DNA of 64,000 nt from Corynebacterium guangdongense (GTDB lineage: Bacteria > Actinomycetota > Actinomycetes > Mycobacteriales > Mycobacteriaceae). This document shows positions 1 to 8,588 of the stretch, piece by piece. The notes under the pieces were generated by a model that was not told the origin of the DNA, did no database searches, and saw only the letters and a program-made list of their open reading frames with translations. The position numbers were made by a program, and so were the translations under genes. The first letter of the stretch is position 1. Each line of letters starts with the position of its first letter. The stretch spans positions 372,001 through 436,000 of the forward strand of contig NZ_CP047654.1 of the NCBI RefSeq assembly GCF_030408915.1, in the 5' to 3' direction.

Positions 1-348
1 GCCTTCGACCAGCCCATCAGCAAGTTCCAGGGCGTGTCCTTCCCCCTGGCGGAGGCGGACACCCTGCTGACCGCCGCGCGGGTCCTGTGCCAGAAGACCC
101 TCTGGTCGAAGGACGCTGGCCGGGACCACACCAGGGAGGCCGCCATGTGCAAGTGGTGGGCGCCGAAGACCGCCTACGACGTCATCAACCAGTGCCTGCT
201 CTCCCACGGTCAGTTCGGCTACCTGCGTGACCTGCCCGTCGAAAAGCGCCTGCGCGACGTCCTCGGACTGCAGATCGGCGACGGCACCGCGCAGATCATG
301 AAGCTGATCATCGCCCGTCAGAACCTCGGTCGCCAGGCCGCCCCCTAA
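1..348 (+). CDS. acyl-CoA dehydrogenase, C-terminal fragment (5' end outside window)
   Basis: The reading frame is open from base 1 and ends at a TAA at 346-348, leaving 115 codons. The visible part is the all-helical C-terminal domain of an acyl-CoA dehydrogenase: a QPISKFQG-type start, the helices lining the FAD/acyl pocket, and a GDGTAQIMK segment at the position where the family carries Y/G-EGT-x-Q-I. The substrate cannot be read from this fragment. It lies 44 nt upstream of a BadH-like dehydrogenase and a CoA ligase in the same orientation, so it may be the first dehydrogenase (AliB-like) of the same alicyclic-acid pathway; that is inference from context. Confidence 0.85.
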   Translation, partial: AFDQPISKFQGVSFPLAEADTLLTAARVLCQKTLWSKDAGRDHTREAAMCKWWAPKTAYDVINQCLLSHGQFGYLRDLPVEKRLRDVLGLQIGDGTAQIMKLIIARQNLGRQAAP

Positions 349-392
349 GACCACCAAAGCACCCAGCAACCCACACCCCAGGAGACACCACC

Positions 393-1148
393 ATGACCAC
401 CGACACCACCATGACCGACCGCGTGTGCATCGTCACCGGAGCGGCCCAGGGCATCGGCAAGGCGATCGCCGAGCGTCTCGCCGACGAGGGCGCCCGCGTC
501 GTCGTCGCCGACCTCAACGGCGAACTCGCCGCCACCACCGCCGCCGAGCTGCCGGGTGACGCCCTCGGCGTAGCCGTCGACGTCACCGACCGCGCCGCCG
601 TGGACCAGATGGCCGCCGACGTGGTCGAGAAGTACGGCCGCATCGACGTGCTCATCAACAACGCCGGCTGGGACAAGATCAGCCCCTTCCTCGAGCTGGA
701 GCCAGAGGTTTGGGACCGCATCATCGCCATCAACCTCTACGGCCCGTTGCACACCTGCCAGTCCGTCGGCAAGCGGATGGTCGAGCAGGGCGGCGGCACC
801 ATCATCAACATCGGCTCCGACGCCGCCCGCGTCGGTTCCTCCGGTGAGGCCGTGTACTCCGCCTGCAAGGGCGGCGTCGTCTCCTTCACCAAGACCATCG
901 CCCGCGAGTTCGCCCGCTACGGCGTCACCGCCAACGCCGTGTGCCCGGGGCCGGCCGACACCCCGCTGTTCGCCAGCATCTCCGAGGAGAACCCGAAGCT
1001 GCGCACCGCCCTGGAGAAGGCCATCCCCCTGCGTCGCCTGGCGGACCCGGCGGACCTGGCCAACGCCGTCGCTTTCCTGGCCAACCCGGCCTCCTCCTAC
1101 ATCACCGGCCAGACACTGTCCGTCTCCGGTGGCCTGACGATGATCTGA
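393..1148 (+). CDS. SDR-family 3-hydroxyacyl-CoA / 2-hydroxycyclohexanecarboxyl-CoA dehydrogenase (BadH-like)
   Basis: A 251-residue classical short-chain dehydrogenase predicted to oxidise a 3-hydroxyacyl-CoA to the keto form with NAD(P). The cofactor motif TGAAQGIG is at residues 15-22, the NNAG motif is present, and the catalytic pair is Y155 and K159 (YSACK). The stretches SDAARVGSSGEAVY and the C-terminal SGGLTM strongly recall BadH of Rhodopseudomonas, which acts on 2-hydroxycyclohexanecarboxyl-CoA. The start at 393 has a GGAG Shine-Dalgarno about 8 nt upstream; ATG 411 is a weaker alternative. It sits 37 nt before the ligase-dehydrogenase fusion. The SDR assignment is firm; the exact substrate is inferred from similarity and neighbours. 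Confidence 0.88.
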   Translation: MTTDTTMTDRVCIVTGAAQGIGKAIAERLADEGARVVVADLNGELAATTAAELPGDALGVAVDVTDRAAVDQMAADVVEKYGRIDVLINNAGWDKISPFLELEPEVWDRIIAINLYGPLHTCQSVGKRMVEQGGGTIINIGSDAARVGSSGEAVYSACKGGVVSFTKTIAREFARYGVTANAVCPGPADTPLFASISEENPKLRTALEKAIPLRRLADPADLANAVAFLANPASSYITGQTLSVSGGLTMI

Positions 1149-1185
1149 TCCCCAGACACTTCCCTTCTGACAACGGAGACACACC

Positions 1186-4116
1186 ATGCCTACCCAGTTT
1201 GAGATGCTGCTCGACGCTGACGACCTCACCCGCTACACGGAGTCGGGACACTGGAAGAACAAGATCCTCCTCGACTACTTCGACGAGGCGGTGGCGGCCC
1301 ACCCGCACAAGCTGTGCATCGTCGAGCCGAACAACCGGCACCCGTACAACCGCCTGGCCGACGACGTCGACCTCGCCGCCCACGCCCTCCTGGAGCTGGG
1401 GGTGGAACCCGCCGACGTCATCGGCATCCAGCTGCCCAACTGGTATGAGTGGCTCGTCATCCACCTGGCGGCCCAGCGCGTCGGCGCGATCACCAACCCG
1501 CTGATTCCGATCTACCGGGACAAGGAGATCGGGCACATGGCCAAGACCGCCAAGGTCTCGGTGCTGTTCATCCCGGAAACGTTCCGCCACTTCAACTACA
1601 TGGACATGGTCGACCGTCTCCGTGACGATCTCCCGGATCTGAAGCACACCATCGTCCTGCGCGGCACCCACACCCGCAAGGGGTTCGACAACTTCGAGAA
1701 CTTCCTGGAAATCGGGCGCGCGCGTCGGGAAGCGAACCCGGCGGACTTCTCCCCCCTGCGCCCGGACCCGAACGAGATCGCGCTGATCATGTTCACCTCG
1801 GGCACCACGGGCAAGCCCAAGGGGGTCATGCACACCCACAACACGGTCCTGGCCGGCGCCCTGCCCTGGCCGGACAAGCTGGGCCTCAACGAGGAATCAG
1901 TCATCCACATGGCCTCGACCTTCGGCCACCTCACCGGCTACCTTTACGGCGTCTCGTTGCCGCTCATGCTGGGCGCGACCGGTGTGTTCCAGGACGTGTG
2001 GAACGTCGACTACTTCGTCTACCTGGTGGAGAAGTACCGCATCAACCACACCTCCGGGGCGGCGACCTTCCTGCACGATCTCCTCTACGCCGAGAACCTA
2101 GAGCACTACGACCTCAGCAGCCTCAAGCACTTCTGCTGCATGGGCGCCCCGATCCCGCGCAGCTTCATCACCGAGGCGAAGGAGAAGCTGCCGGAGATGA
2201 GCGTCTTCGGCGGCTGGGGCATGACCGAGTGCTGCCTGTCGACGATGGGGCATCCCTCCGACCCGCCCGAGAAGATCGCCAACACCGACGGCCGCCCGCT
2301 CGACGGCATGAAGGTGCGCACGGTCGACGAGGACGGCACCGAGGTCCCGCCCAACCAGATCGGGCGCTTGCAGGTCCAGGGCCCGTTCCTGTTCCGCGGT
2401 TACCTGGGGCAGCTCGACGTGACCCGCGAGGAGATGGACGGCGACTGGTACGACACCGGTGACCTCGCCGTCATCGACGAGGACGGCTACGTCTCCCTGT
2501 CCGGCCGCAGCAAGGACGTCATTATCCGCGGCGGTGAGAACGTCCCGGTCGCCAAGATTGAGGACGTCATCATCCAGCACCCGGACGTCCGGGATCTCGT
2601 GGTCGTCGGCATGCCGCACGACCGGCTCCAGGAGATCGCCGCCGCCGTCGTCGTCATGGAACCGCACCGGGAGCCCCTGACGATGGATGCGCTCAAGAAG
2701 CACCTGGACGCCAAGTCGGTGCCGAAGCAGTACTGGCCGGAGTACCTTGAGGTCACCGACAGCATTCCGCGCACCCCCTCCGGTAAGCCGCAGAAGTTCA
2801 TCGTGCGCGAGCACCTGGCGAAGGTCGCCCAGCAGCTCAAGGATGACCAGGCCGCCGAGACCTCGACCGTGACGCCGGGCCAGGTCACAGCGTCGCCGGT
2901 GCTTAAGAGCAGGAACGGCTCCTGGTGGGGCCCGGTCGACGTCACCGGCCTGGACGGCATGTTCAGCACGGAGGAGAAGACCACGGCGCTGCAGGTGCGC
3001 AAGTTCGTCGACCAGAACATCCGGCCCAACATTGCACAGTGGTACAACGACGCCCACTTCCCGCGCGAGATCATCCCGGAGCTCGGCAAACTGGGGGTGC
3101 TGGGCATGCACATCCATGGCTACGGCTGCCCCGGCAAGTCCTCGGTGCAGTACGGCCTGGCCGCCCAGGAGCTGGAGGCGGGCGACTCGGGACTGCGCAC
3201 CTTCGTCTCGGTGCAGGGCTCGCTGGCGATGTCCGCCATCGCCAAGCACGGTTCCCTGGACCAGAAGCTGGAGTGGCTGCCGAAGATGGCCACGGGCGAG
3301 GCGGTCGGCTGCTTCGGCCTGACGGAGCCGACGGCCGGCTCGGACCCTGCCTCCATGCTGACCACCGCGAAGCAGGAGCCGAGCGGCGACTGGGTCCTCA
3401 ACGGGGCCAAGCGCTGGATTGGTCTGGCCAGCATCGCCGACGTCGCCATCATCTGGGCCCAGACCGAGGAGATCGGCAACGGCCGGGGCGTGCGCGGTTT
3501 CGTGGTTCCGACCGACACCCCGGGCTTCAGCACCGAGGTGATCGAACCGAAACTGTCGATGCGCGCGTCCATCCAGTGCGAGATTCACCTGGACAACGTC
3601 CGCCTGCCGTCCACGGCGATGCTGCCGAAGGACTCGGCGGTCGGTCTGAAGGGGCCGTTCGCCTGCCTCAACGAGGCCCGCTACGGCATCATCTGGGGCG
3701 TCATGGGTGCGGCCCGGGACTCCTTCAACGCGGCCCTTGAGTACGGCAACCACCGCACCCAGTTCGGCACCCCGCTGACCCACTTCCAGCTGACCCAGGC
3801 GAAGCTGGCGGACATGGCGGTGGCGATCAACAAGGGCTACCACACCGCGGTGCACATCGGCCGGATGAAGGACACCGTCGGCCTGCGCCCGGAGACCATC
3901 TCCATGGGCAAGCTCGACAACACCCGCGTCGCCATCGAGATCGCGCGCGACGCCCGCGCCATGCTCGGTGGCAACGGCATCTCGCTGGACTACTCGCCGC
4001 TGCGCCACGCCGCGAACCTCGAGTCCGTCCGCACCTACGAGGGCACCGACGAAATCCACCAGCTGACCATCGGCCGCGCCATCACCGGCGCCGCCGCCTT
4101 CCACGCGGCGTCTTAG
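1186..4116 (+). CDS. fused acyl-CoA ligase - acyl-CoA dehydrogenase
   Basis: One 976-residue protein joins two enzymes normally made separately. Residues ~1-545 are an adenylate-forming acyl-CoA ligase resembling AliA: phosphate loop TSGTTGKPKG (~204-213), GGWGMTE (~341), YDTGD (~421) and the C-terminal lysine motif PSGKPQK (~531). After a ~30-residue polar linker, residues ~585-976 form a glutaryl-CoA-dehydrogenase-like flavoprotein with FGLTEPTAGSD (~710) and the catalytic Glu in YEGTDE (~951). The fusion could activate a carboxylic acid and immediately alpha,beta-dehydrogenate its thioester. Both halves keep their key residues and there is no internal stop. The start ATG 1186 is preceded by CGGAGAC. 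Substrate unknown; an alicyclic or dicarboxylic acid is inferred. Confidence 0.9.
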   Translation: MPTQFEMLLDADDLTRYTESGHWKNKILLDYFDEAVAAHPHKLCIVEPNNRHPYNRLADDVDLAAHALLELGVEPADVIGIQLPNWYEWLVIHLAAQRVGAITNPLIPIYRDKEIGHMAKTAKVSVLFIPETFRHFNYMDMVDRLRDDLPDLKHTIVLRGTHTRKGFDNFENFLEIGRARREANPADFSPLRPDPNEIALIMFTSGTTGKPKGVMHTHNTVLAGALPWPDKLGLNEESVIHMASTFGHLTGYLYGVSLPLMLGATGVFQDVWNVDYFVYLVEKYRINHTSGAATFLHDLLYAENLEHYDLSSLKHFCCMGAPIPRSFITEAKEKLPEMSVFGGWGMTECCLSTMGHPSDPPEKIANTDGRPLDGMKVRTVDEDGTEVPPNQIGRLQVQGPFLFRGYLGQLDVTREEMDGDWYDTGDLAVIDEDGYVSLSGRSKDVIIRGGENVPVAKIEDVIIQHPDVRDLVVVGMPHDRLQEIAAAVVVMEPHREPLTMDALKKHLDAKSVPKQYWPEYLEVTDSIPRTPSGKPQKFIVREHLAKVAQQLKDDQAAETSTVTPGQVTASPVLKSRNGSWWGPVDVTGLDGMFSTEEKTTALQVRKFVDQNIRPNIAQWYNDAHFPREIIPELGKLGVLGMHIHGYGCPGKSSVQYGLAAQELEAGDSGLRTFVSVQGSLAMSAIAKHGSLDQKLEWLPKMATGEAVGCFGLTEPTAGSDPASMLTTAKQEPSGDWVLNGAKRWIGLASIADVAIIWAQTEEIGNGRGVRGFVVPTDTPGFSTEVIEPKLSMRASIQCEIHLDNVRLPSTAMLPKDSAVGLKGPFACLNEARYGIIWGVMGAARDSFNAALEYGNHRTQFGTPLTHFQLTQAKLADMAVAINKGYHTAVHIGRMKDTVGLRPETISMGKLDNTRVAIEIARDARAMLGGNGISLDYSPLRHAANLESVRTYEGTDEIHQLTIGRAITGAAAFHAAS

Positions 4117-4128
4117 GAGAGGATGACC

Positions 4129-4908
4129 ATGAGCACTTTCGAACAGATCACCACCTCCGTCGAGGAGGGGGTCGGGCTGATCACAATCAACCGCCCGGAC
4201 AAGCGCAACGCCCTGTCCACGGTCGTCCTCGCCGAGATCGACGAGGCACTGAGCGACTGGGAGCGCAGCGACGAGGTCGCTGTCGTCATGTTCACCGGGG
4301 CCGGTGAGAAGGCCTTCGTCGCCGGCGCCGATATCAACCAGCTGAAGAACTACGACCTGGCCTACGGCTTGGCCGGCACCATGCAGAAGCTGTTCAACCG
4401 CATCGCGGACTATCCGAAGCCGACCATCGCCGCCATCAACGGCATCGCGCTCGGCGGGGGACTGGAACTGGCCATGGCCTGCGACATCCGCGTCGCCGCC
4501 GAGACCGCGAAGATGGGACTGCCGGAGACGACGCTGGGCGTGCTGCCCGGCGCGGGCGGAACCCAGCGCCTCCCGCGGCTGGTGGGCAAGGGGCGGGCCA
4601 CGGAGATGATTCTCACCAGCCGCGTCATCACCGCGGCCGAGGCGCTCGACTACGGGCTGGTGACCTCCGTCGTCGCCCCCGGGGAGCTGCTTGCCGACGC
4701 CCGTGCCACCGCCGAGCTCATCCAGACCAAGGGGCCGCTGGCCATCCAGCTGGCGAAGTTCGCCATCGCCAACGGCTCCGAGGTGGACGAGCGCACCGGC
4801 GTCCTCATCGAGCGCCTGGCACAGACGCTCCTGTACACCACCGACGACAAGGCGGAGGGGGCGGCGGCGTTCCTGGAGAAGCGCCCCCCGTCCTTCCGCG
4901 GGAAGTAG
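4129..4908 (+). CDS. enoyl-CoA hydratase (crotonase family)
   Basis: A crotonase of about 259 residues that should add water to a 2-enoyl-CoA. Both hydratase glutamates are present: one in [11 protein letters not shown] and one in [18 protein letters not shown], with the oxyanion-hole glycines around them. An ATG at 4123 is only 3 nt from the AGGAG (4115-4119), whereas the ATG at 4129 has a normal 9-nt spacing, so I chose 4129. The gene begins 12 nt after the ligase-dehydrogenase stop and ends 5 nt before the 3-hydroxyacyl-CoA dehydrogenase, so it is clearly in the operon. It would supply the hydroxyacyl-CoA for the BadH-like SDR or for the next gene. Confidence 0.9.
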   Translation: MSTFEQITTSVEEGVGLITINRPDKRNALSTVVLAEIDEALSDWERSDEVAVVMFTGAGEKAFVAGADINQLKNYDLAYGLAGTMQKLFNRIADYPKPTIAAINGIALGGGLELAMACDIRVAAETAKMGLPETTLGVLPGAGGTQRLPRLVGKGRATEMILTSRVITAAEALDYGLVTSVVAPGELLADARATAELIQTKGPLAIQLAKFAIANGSEVDERTGVLIERLAQTLLYTTDDKAEGAAAFLEKRPPSFRGK

Positions 4909-4913
4909 GACTC

Positions 4914-5774
4914 ATGCAGGTCAACACGATAAGTGTCATCGGCGCCGGCGCCATGGGCCGGCAGATCGCCATGGTCGCAGCGCTCGCCGGGTACACCACC
5001 CATGTCCAGGACGTCTCCCCGGCGGCGGTCTGCGCCGCCGACGAGGACATGCGCGCCTGGGCGAAGGGGCGCGTCGAGAAGGGCAGGCTCAGCCAGGAGG
5101 AGATCGACGCCGCCCTGGCGCGGCTGCACTACACCACCGACCTCAAGGAGGCCGTCGCCGACGCCGACCTCGTCATCGAGGCCGCCACCGAGAAGCTGGA
5201 CATCAAGCGCAGCATCTTCGCGGACATCGACCGCCACGCCCCGGCGCACGCGATTCTGGCGACGAACTCGTCGACCTACGGCTCCTCCGCGGTCGCCGAC
5301 GCCACCGGGCGGCCGGGCAAGGTGTGCAACATCCACTTTTTCAACCCCGCGCTGGTGATGAAGGCCGTCGAGGTCGTCCGCCACCCGGGCACCGACGACG
5401 ACACCATCGCGACCGCGGTGGAGGTCGTCGAAAAGCTGGGCAAGGAGCCGGTCGTGCTCAACCAGGAGATCCCCGGCTTTGTCGCCAACCGCCTCATGGG
5501 CGCCATCCGCAGCGAGGCGCTCGCACTCTACGACGCCGGCATCGCCTCCTTCGAGGACATCGACACGGCCGCCAAATCCGCGCTCGGCCACCCGATGGGC
5601 CCCTTCGAGCTCATGGACCTGGTCGGCATCGACGTCACCTACCTCATCCGCGAGGCGACCTACTCGCTGACCGGCGACGAGGCGGACCAGCCGCACCCGC
5701 TGCTGACCGAGAAGTACGAGTCCGGCGATCACGGACGCAAGACCGGAAAGGGCTGGTACAGCTATGACGACTGA
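4914..5774 (+). CDS. 3-hydroxyacyl-CoA dehydrogenase (3-hydroxybutyryl-CoA dehydrogenase type)
   Basis: A 286-residue NAD-dependent L-3-hydroxyacyl-CoA dehydrogenase of the compact HBDH type. The N-terminal Rossmann motif GAGAMG lies at residues ~10-15, the catalytic His is in NIHFFNPA, and the dimerising C-terminal domain carries PGFVANR and GHPMGPFELMDLVGID. It oxidises 3-hydroxyacyl-CoA to 3-ketoacyl-CoA ahead of thiolysis. The start is 5 nt after the hydratase stop and the end overlaps the next gene by 11 nt, which suggests translational coupling. It is separate from the SDR dehydrogenases of the same operon, so the pathway probably has at least two hydroxyacyl oxidation steps. Confidence 0.92.
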   Translation: MQVNTISVIGAGAMGRQIAMVAALAGYTTHVQDVSPAAVCAADEDMRAWAKGRVEKGRLSQEEIDAALARLHYTTDLKEAVADADLVIEAATEKLDIKRSIFADIDRHAPAHAILATNSSTYGSSAVADATGRPGKVCNIHFFNPALVMKAVEVVRHPGTDDDTIATAVEVVEKLGKEPVVLNQEIPGFVANRLMGAIRSEALALYDAGIASFEDIDTAAKSALGHPMGPFELMDLVGIDVTYLIREATYSLTGDEADQPHPLLTEKYESGDHGRKTGKGWYSYDD

Positions 5775-7020
5775 CTGGAAAGACGCCACCGAGCAGTACC
5801 TGGACGAGCTTCGGGCCGACCTCACCGTCGCCCAGGACACCGACTTCTATCTGCTGGAGAGCACTCTGCCGGAGGAGGCCCGGGAGATACGCACACGTGT
5901 GCGTGGATTCGTCGACAAGCATGTCCTACCCGTCATCAACGAGTACTGGGAGCGCGCCGAGTTCCCCTACGAACTGCTGGAGCCGCTGGCCAAGCTCGGC
6001 GTCGTCGGCTCCTTCATCGAGGGCTACGGCTGCCCGGGCCTGTCCCGGCTGGCGCAGGGCATGATCACCCAGGAGATGTCCCGCGGCGACGGGTCCGTGA
6101 ACACCTTCCTCGGCGTGCAGGCGAACCTGTCGATGGGCACGATCTACCTGCTCGGCTCCGAGGAGCAGAAGCAGCGCTGGCTACCGGCCATGGCCCGGCT
6201 GGAGCAGATCGGCTGCTTCGCGCTGACCGAACCGCGCCACGGCTCCGACTCCGTCGACCTGCAGACCTCGGCGCGCCGGGAGGGCGACACCTGGGTGATC
6301 AACGGCGCGAAACGCTGGATCGGCAACGGGTCGATGGCGCACAACGTCATCATCTTCGCCCGCGACGAGGCAGACGGCCAGGTCAAGGCCTTCGTCATGG
6401 AGCGCGAGGACCCGCGGGATCCGGAGTCCCGCCCGGAGGGCTTCTCCTACGAGGTCATCACCGCCAAGGCCGGCAAACGCGCGATTCTGCAGGCCAACCT
6501 CTACTTCCAGGACCTGCGCATCGACGAGGCGAACCGCCTGCCCGGCTGCGACAGTTTCCGGGACGTCTCCCGGGTCCTGGCCTCCACCCGCGGCGGCGCC
6601 TCCTGGGAGTCGCTCGGCCACGCCATCGCCTGCTTCGAGGCCGCGGCCGCCTACGCCGGCAGTCGCGAACAGTTCGGGCGGCCGATCGGGGGCACCCAGC
6701 TGGTGCAGAACACCCTGGCCAAGATGGCCACGGATCTGACTTCCATCCAGCTCATGTGCCACCGCATGGCGCAGCTGCAGGAGGAGGGCAGCTGGTCGGG
6801 GACGATGGCGTCGATCGCCAAGATGCACACCGCCGACCGTGCCCGCGAGGTCGCCCGGCAGGCCCGCGACCTGCTCGGGGGCAACGGCCTGCTCCTCGAC
6901 TTCCACGTGATGCGCCACCTGACCGACATGGAGGTCGTCCACACCTACGAGGGCACCGAGTTCATCCAGTCGCTGCTCATCGGCCGCAAGATCACGAGTC
7001 TGAACGCGATGACGTCATGA
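5764..7020 (+). CDS. acyl-CoA dehydrogenase, glutaryl-CoA dehydrogenase-like
   Basis: A 418-residue FAD acyl-CoA dehydrogenase closest in style to glutaryl-CoA dehydrogenases: GYGCPGLS near residue 87, CFALTEPRHGSDS (~155), RWIGNG, and the catalytic base in TYEGTEF (~394). It resembles the dehydrogenase half of the upstream fusion. It could act on glutaryl-, pimeloyl- or a related acyl-CoA; a glutaryl-type enzyme would also decarboxylate to crotonyl-CoA, but that cannot be read directly. It overlaps the preceding gene by 11 nt and the following SDR by an ATGA tetranucleotide, so the three are translationally coupled. Confidence 0.9.
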   Translation: MTTDWKDATEQYLDELRADLTVAQDTDFYLLESTLPEEAREIRTRVRGFVDKHVLPVINEYWERAEFPYELLEPLAKLGVVGSFIEGYGCPGLSRLAQGMITQEMSRGDGSVNTFLGVQANLSMGTIYLLGSEEQKQRWLPAMARLEQIGCFALTEPRHGSDSVDLQTSARREGDTWVINGAKRWIGNGSMAHNVIIFARDEADGQVKAFVMEREDPRDPESRPEGFSYEVITAKAGKRAILQANLYFQDLRIDEANRLPGCDSFRDVSRVLASTRGGASWESLGHAIACFEAAAAYAGSREQFGRPIGGTQLVQNTLAKMATDLTSIQLMCHRMAQLQEEGSWSGTMASIAKMHTADRAREVARQARDLLGGNGLLLDFHVMRHLTDMEVVHTYEGTEFIQSLLIGRKITSLNAMTS

Positions 7021-7712
7021 CCACGCTGATTGTCGGCAGCGGCGGCATCGGGCTGGCCGCAGCACGCCGGATCGGGGGCGAGCCCGTCCTGACCTACCGG
7101 CGCAACGAACCCGCCGACCCCCCGCCGGGGGCGACCCTGCGTCGCCTCGACGTCACGGACCCCGTCGCCGTCGCCGAGCTGGTGGCCTCCGTCCCGGGGC
7201 TGGACGCCGTGGTCGTCACCAGCGGGCACCGCCACGACTTCGAGTTCTTCGCGAAGCAGGATCCGGCGGTGGCCGAGGAGATCGTCGCCACCGAACTGCT
7301 CGGGCCGATGAACGTCGTCCGCGCGGCGCTGGGCGCCCTCGGCGACCGGGGGCGCATCGTCCTCGTCGGCTCCGACTCCGGCAAGGCCGGCACACTCGGC
7401 GACGCCGCCAGCTCCGCCGCCCGCGCCGGGCTGCTGGGTTTCGTCCGGTCCATCGCCCGCGAGACCGCGCGCACCGACGTCACGGTCAACGTCGTCAGTC
7501 CGGGGCCGACCGACACCGGACTGCTCGGCGAGCTTCTCGACGGCGACGATCTCGCCGCCAAGGTCATGCGCGGGACGGTGGCGGCGATACCGAAACGCCG
7601 CACCGCCCAACCCGAGGAGATCGCCGAGGCGATCGCGTACTTCCTCGGCCCCAACTCAGGTTTCACCACCGGTCAGGTGCTGTCGGTGTCCGGCGGCCTG
7701 ACCATGACATGA
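7017..7712 (+). CDS. short SDR-like protein lacking the catalytic Tyr and Lys (probable pseudoenzyme)
   Basis: A 231-residue protein with the overall SDR fold signature. The start overlaps the previous stop (ATGA), which fixes the start at 7017. It keeps a shortened GSGGIG nucleotide motif and the BadH-like ends SPGPTDT and SGGLTMT. Aligned on the BadH-like protein at 393-1148, the catalytic Tyr is Ser132 and the catalytic Lys is Arg136 (ASSAARAG replaces VYSACKGG), and the NNAG motif is VTSGH. The reading frame is intact and the gene sits inside the operon, so it is conserved rather than decaying. A structural or regulatory partner, or a CoA-ester binder, is possible; an oxidoreductase role is doubtful. 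Confidence 0.82.
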   Translation: MTTLIVGSGGIGLAAARRIGGEPVLTYRRNEPADPPPGATLRRLDVTDPVAVAELVASVPGLDAVVVTSGHRHDFEFFAKQDPAVAEEIVATELLGPMNVVRAALGALGDRGRIVLVGSDSGKAGTLGDAASSAARAGLLGFVRSIARETARTDVTVNVVSPGPTDTGLLGELLDGDDLAAKVMRGTVAAIPKRRTAQPEEIAEAIAYFLGPNSGFTTGQVLSVSGGLTMT

Positions 7713-7729
7713 GGACATGAGGACTGATC

Positions 7730-8506
7730 ATGAACACTTACGAGACCATCCTGGTCGAGCACGCCGAGCGCGTGGTCACCATCACCCTGAACCGCCCGAA
7801 AGCACTCAACGCCCTGAACTCCACAGTGATGAGGGAGGTCGTCTCTGTGATCCGGGAGTTGGACGACTCCGACGAGGTCGGCTGCTTCGTCCTCGCTGGG
7901 TCGGAGAAGGCCTTCGCTGCCGGTGCCGACATCACCGAGATGGCGAAGATGAGCGCCACCGACATGTACACCACGGACTTCTTTTCGGGCTGGGATGAAC
8001 TCGCCGGGGCCCGCACCCCGCTCATCGCCGCGGTGGCCGGTTACGCGCTCGGCGGCGGCTGCGAGGTCGCGATGACGTGCGACTTCATCATCGCCGCTGA
8101 GAACGCCCGCTTCGGCCAGCCCGAGGTCGGCCTGGGCACCCTGCCCGGCATGGGCGGCTCCCAGCGCCTGGCCCGCGCGGTGGGCAAGGCCAAGGCCATG
8201 GATATGTGCCTGACCGGCCGCCACATCACCGCGGAGGAGGCGGAACGCGCCGGCCTGGTCGCGCGGGTGGTGCCCACCGAGGAGCTGGCCACGGTGGCCG
8301 CGGAGACCGCCGCCACCGTCGCCGGCTACTCGAAGGTGGCGACCAGCATGACCAAGAAGGCGGTGAACATGGCCTTCGAGACCCCGCTGACCCAGGGCGT
8401 GGCGAACGAGCGCCAGCTGTTCAACCTCTCCTTCGCCTCCGAGGACAGGCGGGAGGGGATGGCCGCCTTCGTCGAGAAGCGGGAGGCCGAGTTCCGGCAC
8501 CGCTGA
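7730..8506 (+). CDS. enoyl-CoA hydratase
   Basis: A 258-residue crotonase with both hydratase glutamates ([11 protein letters not shown] and [19 protein letters not shown]) and the usual C-terminal [12 protein letters not shown]. This is the typical short-chain enoyl-CoA hydratase pattern, acting in beta-oxidation. It starts 17 nt after the SDR-like gene with GAGGAC upstream and is the last gene of the operon, followed by a strong hairpin (8528-8566). Its sequence differs clearly from the crotonase at 4129-4908, so the operon encodes two hydratases, perhaps for a ring-derived and an open-chain enoyl-CoA. No BadI-type ring hydrolase is visible among the genes here. Confidence 0.92.
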   Translation: MNTYETILVEHAERVVTITLNRPKALNALNSTVMREVVSVIRELDDSDEVGCFVLAGSEKAFAAGADITEMAKMSATDMYTTDFFSGWDELAGARTPLIAAVAGYALGGGCEVAMTCDFIIAAENARFGQPEVGLGTLPGMGGSQRLARAVGKAKAMDMCLTGRHITAEEAERAGLVARVVPTEELATVAAETAATVAGYSKVATSMTKKAVNMAFETPLTQGVANERQLFNLSFASEDRREGMAAFVEKREAEFRHR

Positions 8507-8527
8507 CGGCGCCGGCCTCTCTACGCG

Positions 8528-8566
8528 GGAAGCCCCGGCGAGCCTTCACGGCTCGCAGGGGCTTCC
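8528..8566. terminator. bidirectional hairpin terminator between convergent genes
   Basis: An inverted repeat of 9 bp (GGAAGCCCC / GGGGCTTCC) plus 7 bp (GCGAGCC / GGCTCGC), with a single mismatch and a TTCAC loop, lies between the hydratase (+) and the thiolase (-). No strong T-tract follows, which is common in GC-rich actinobacteria. Confidence 0.8.
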
Positions 8567-8588
8567 TGCTGTGCCCGGCAGCCTTCCT

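Noticed and set aside
2098-4104. 668-codon minus-strand frame opposite the ligase-dehydrogenase fusion
   Set aside because: Antisense shadow; no motif, no Shine-Dalgarno, and the plus strand encodes two recognisable enzymes.
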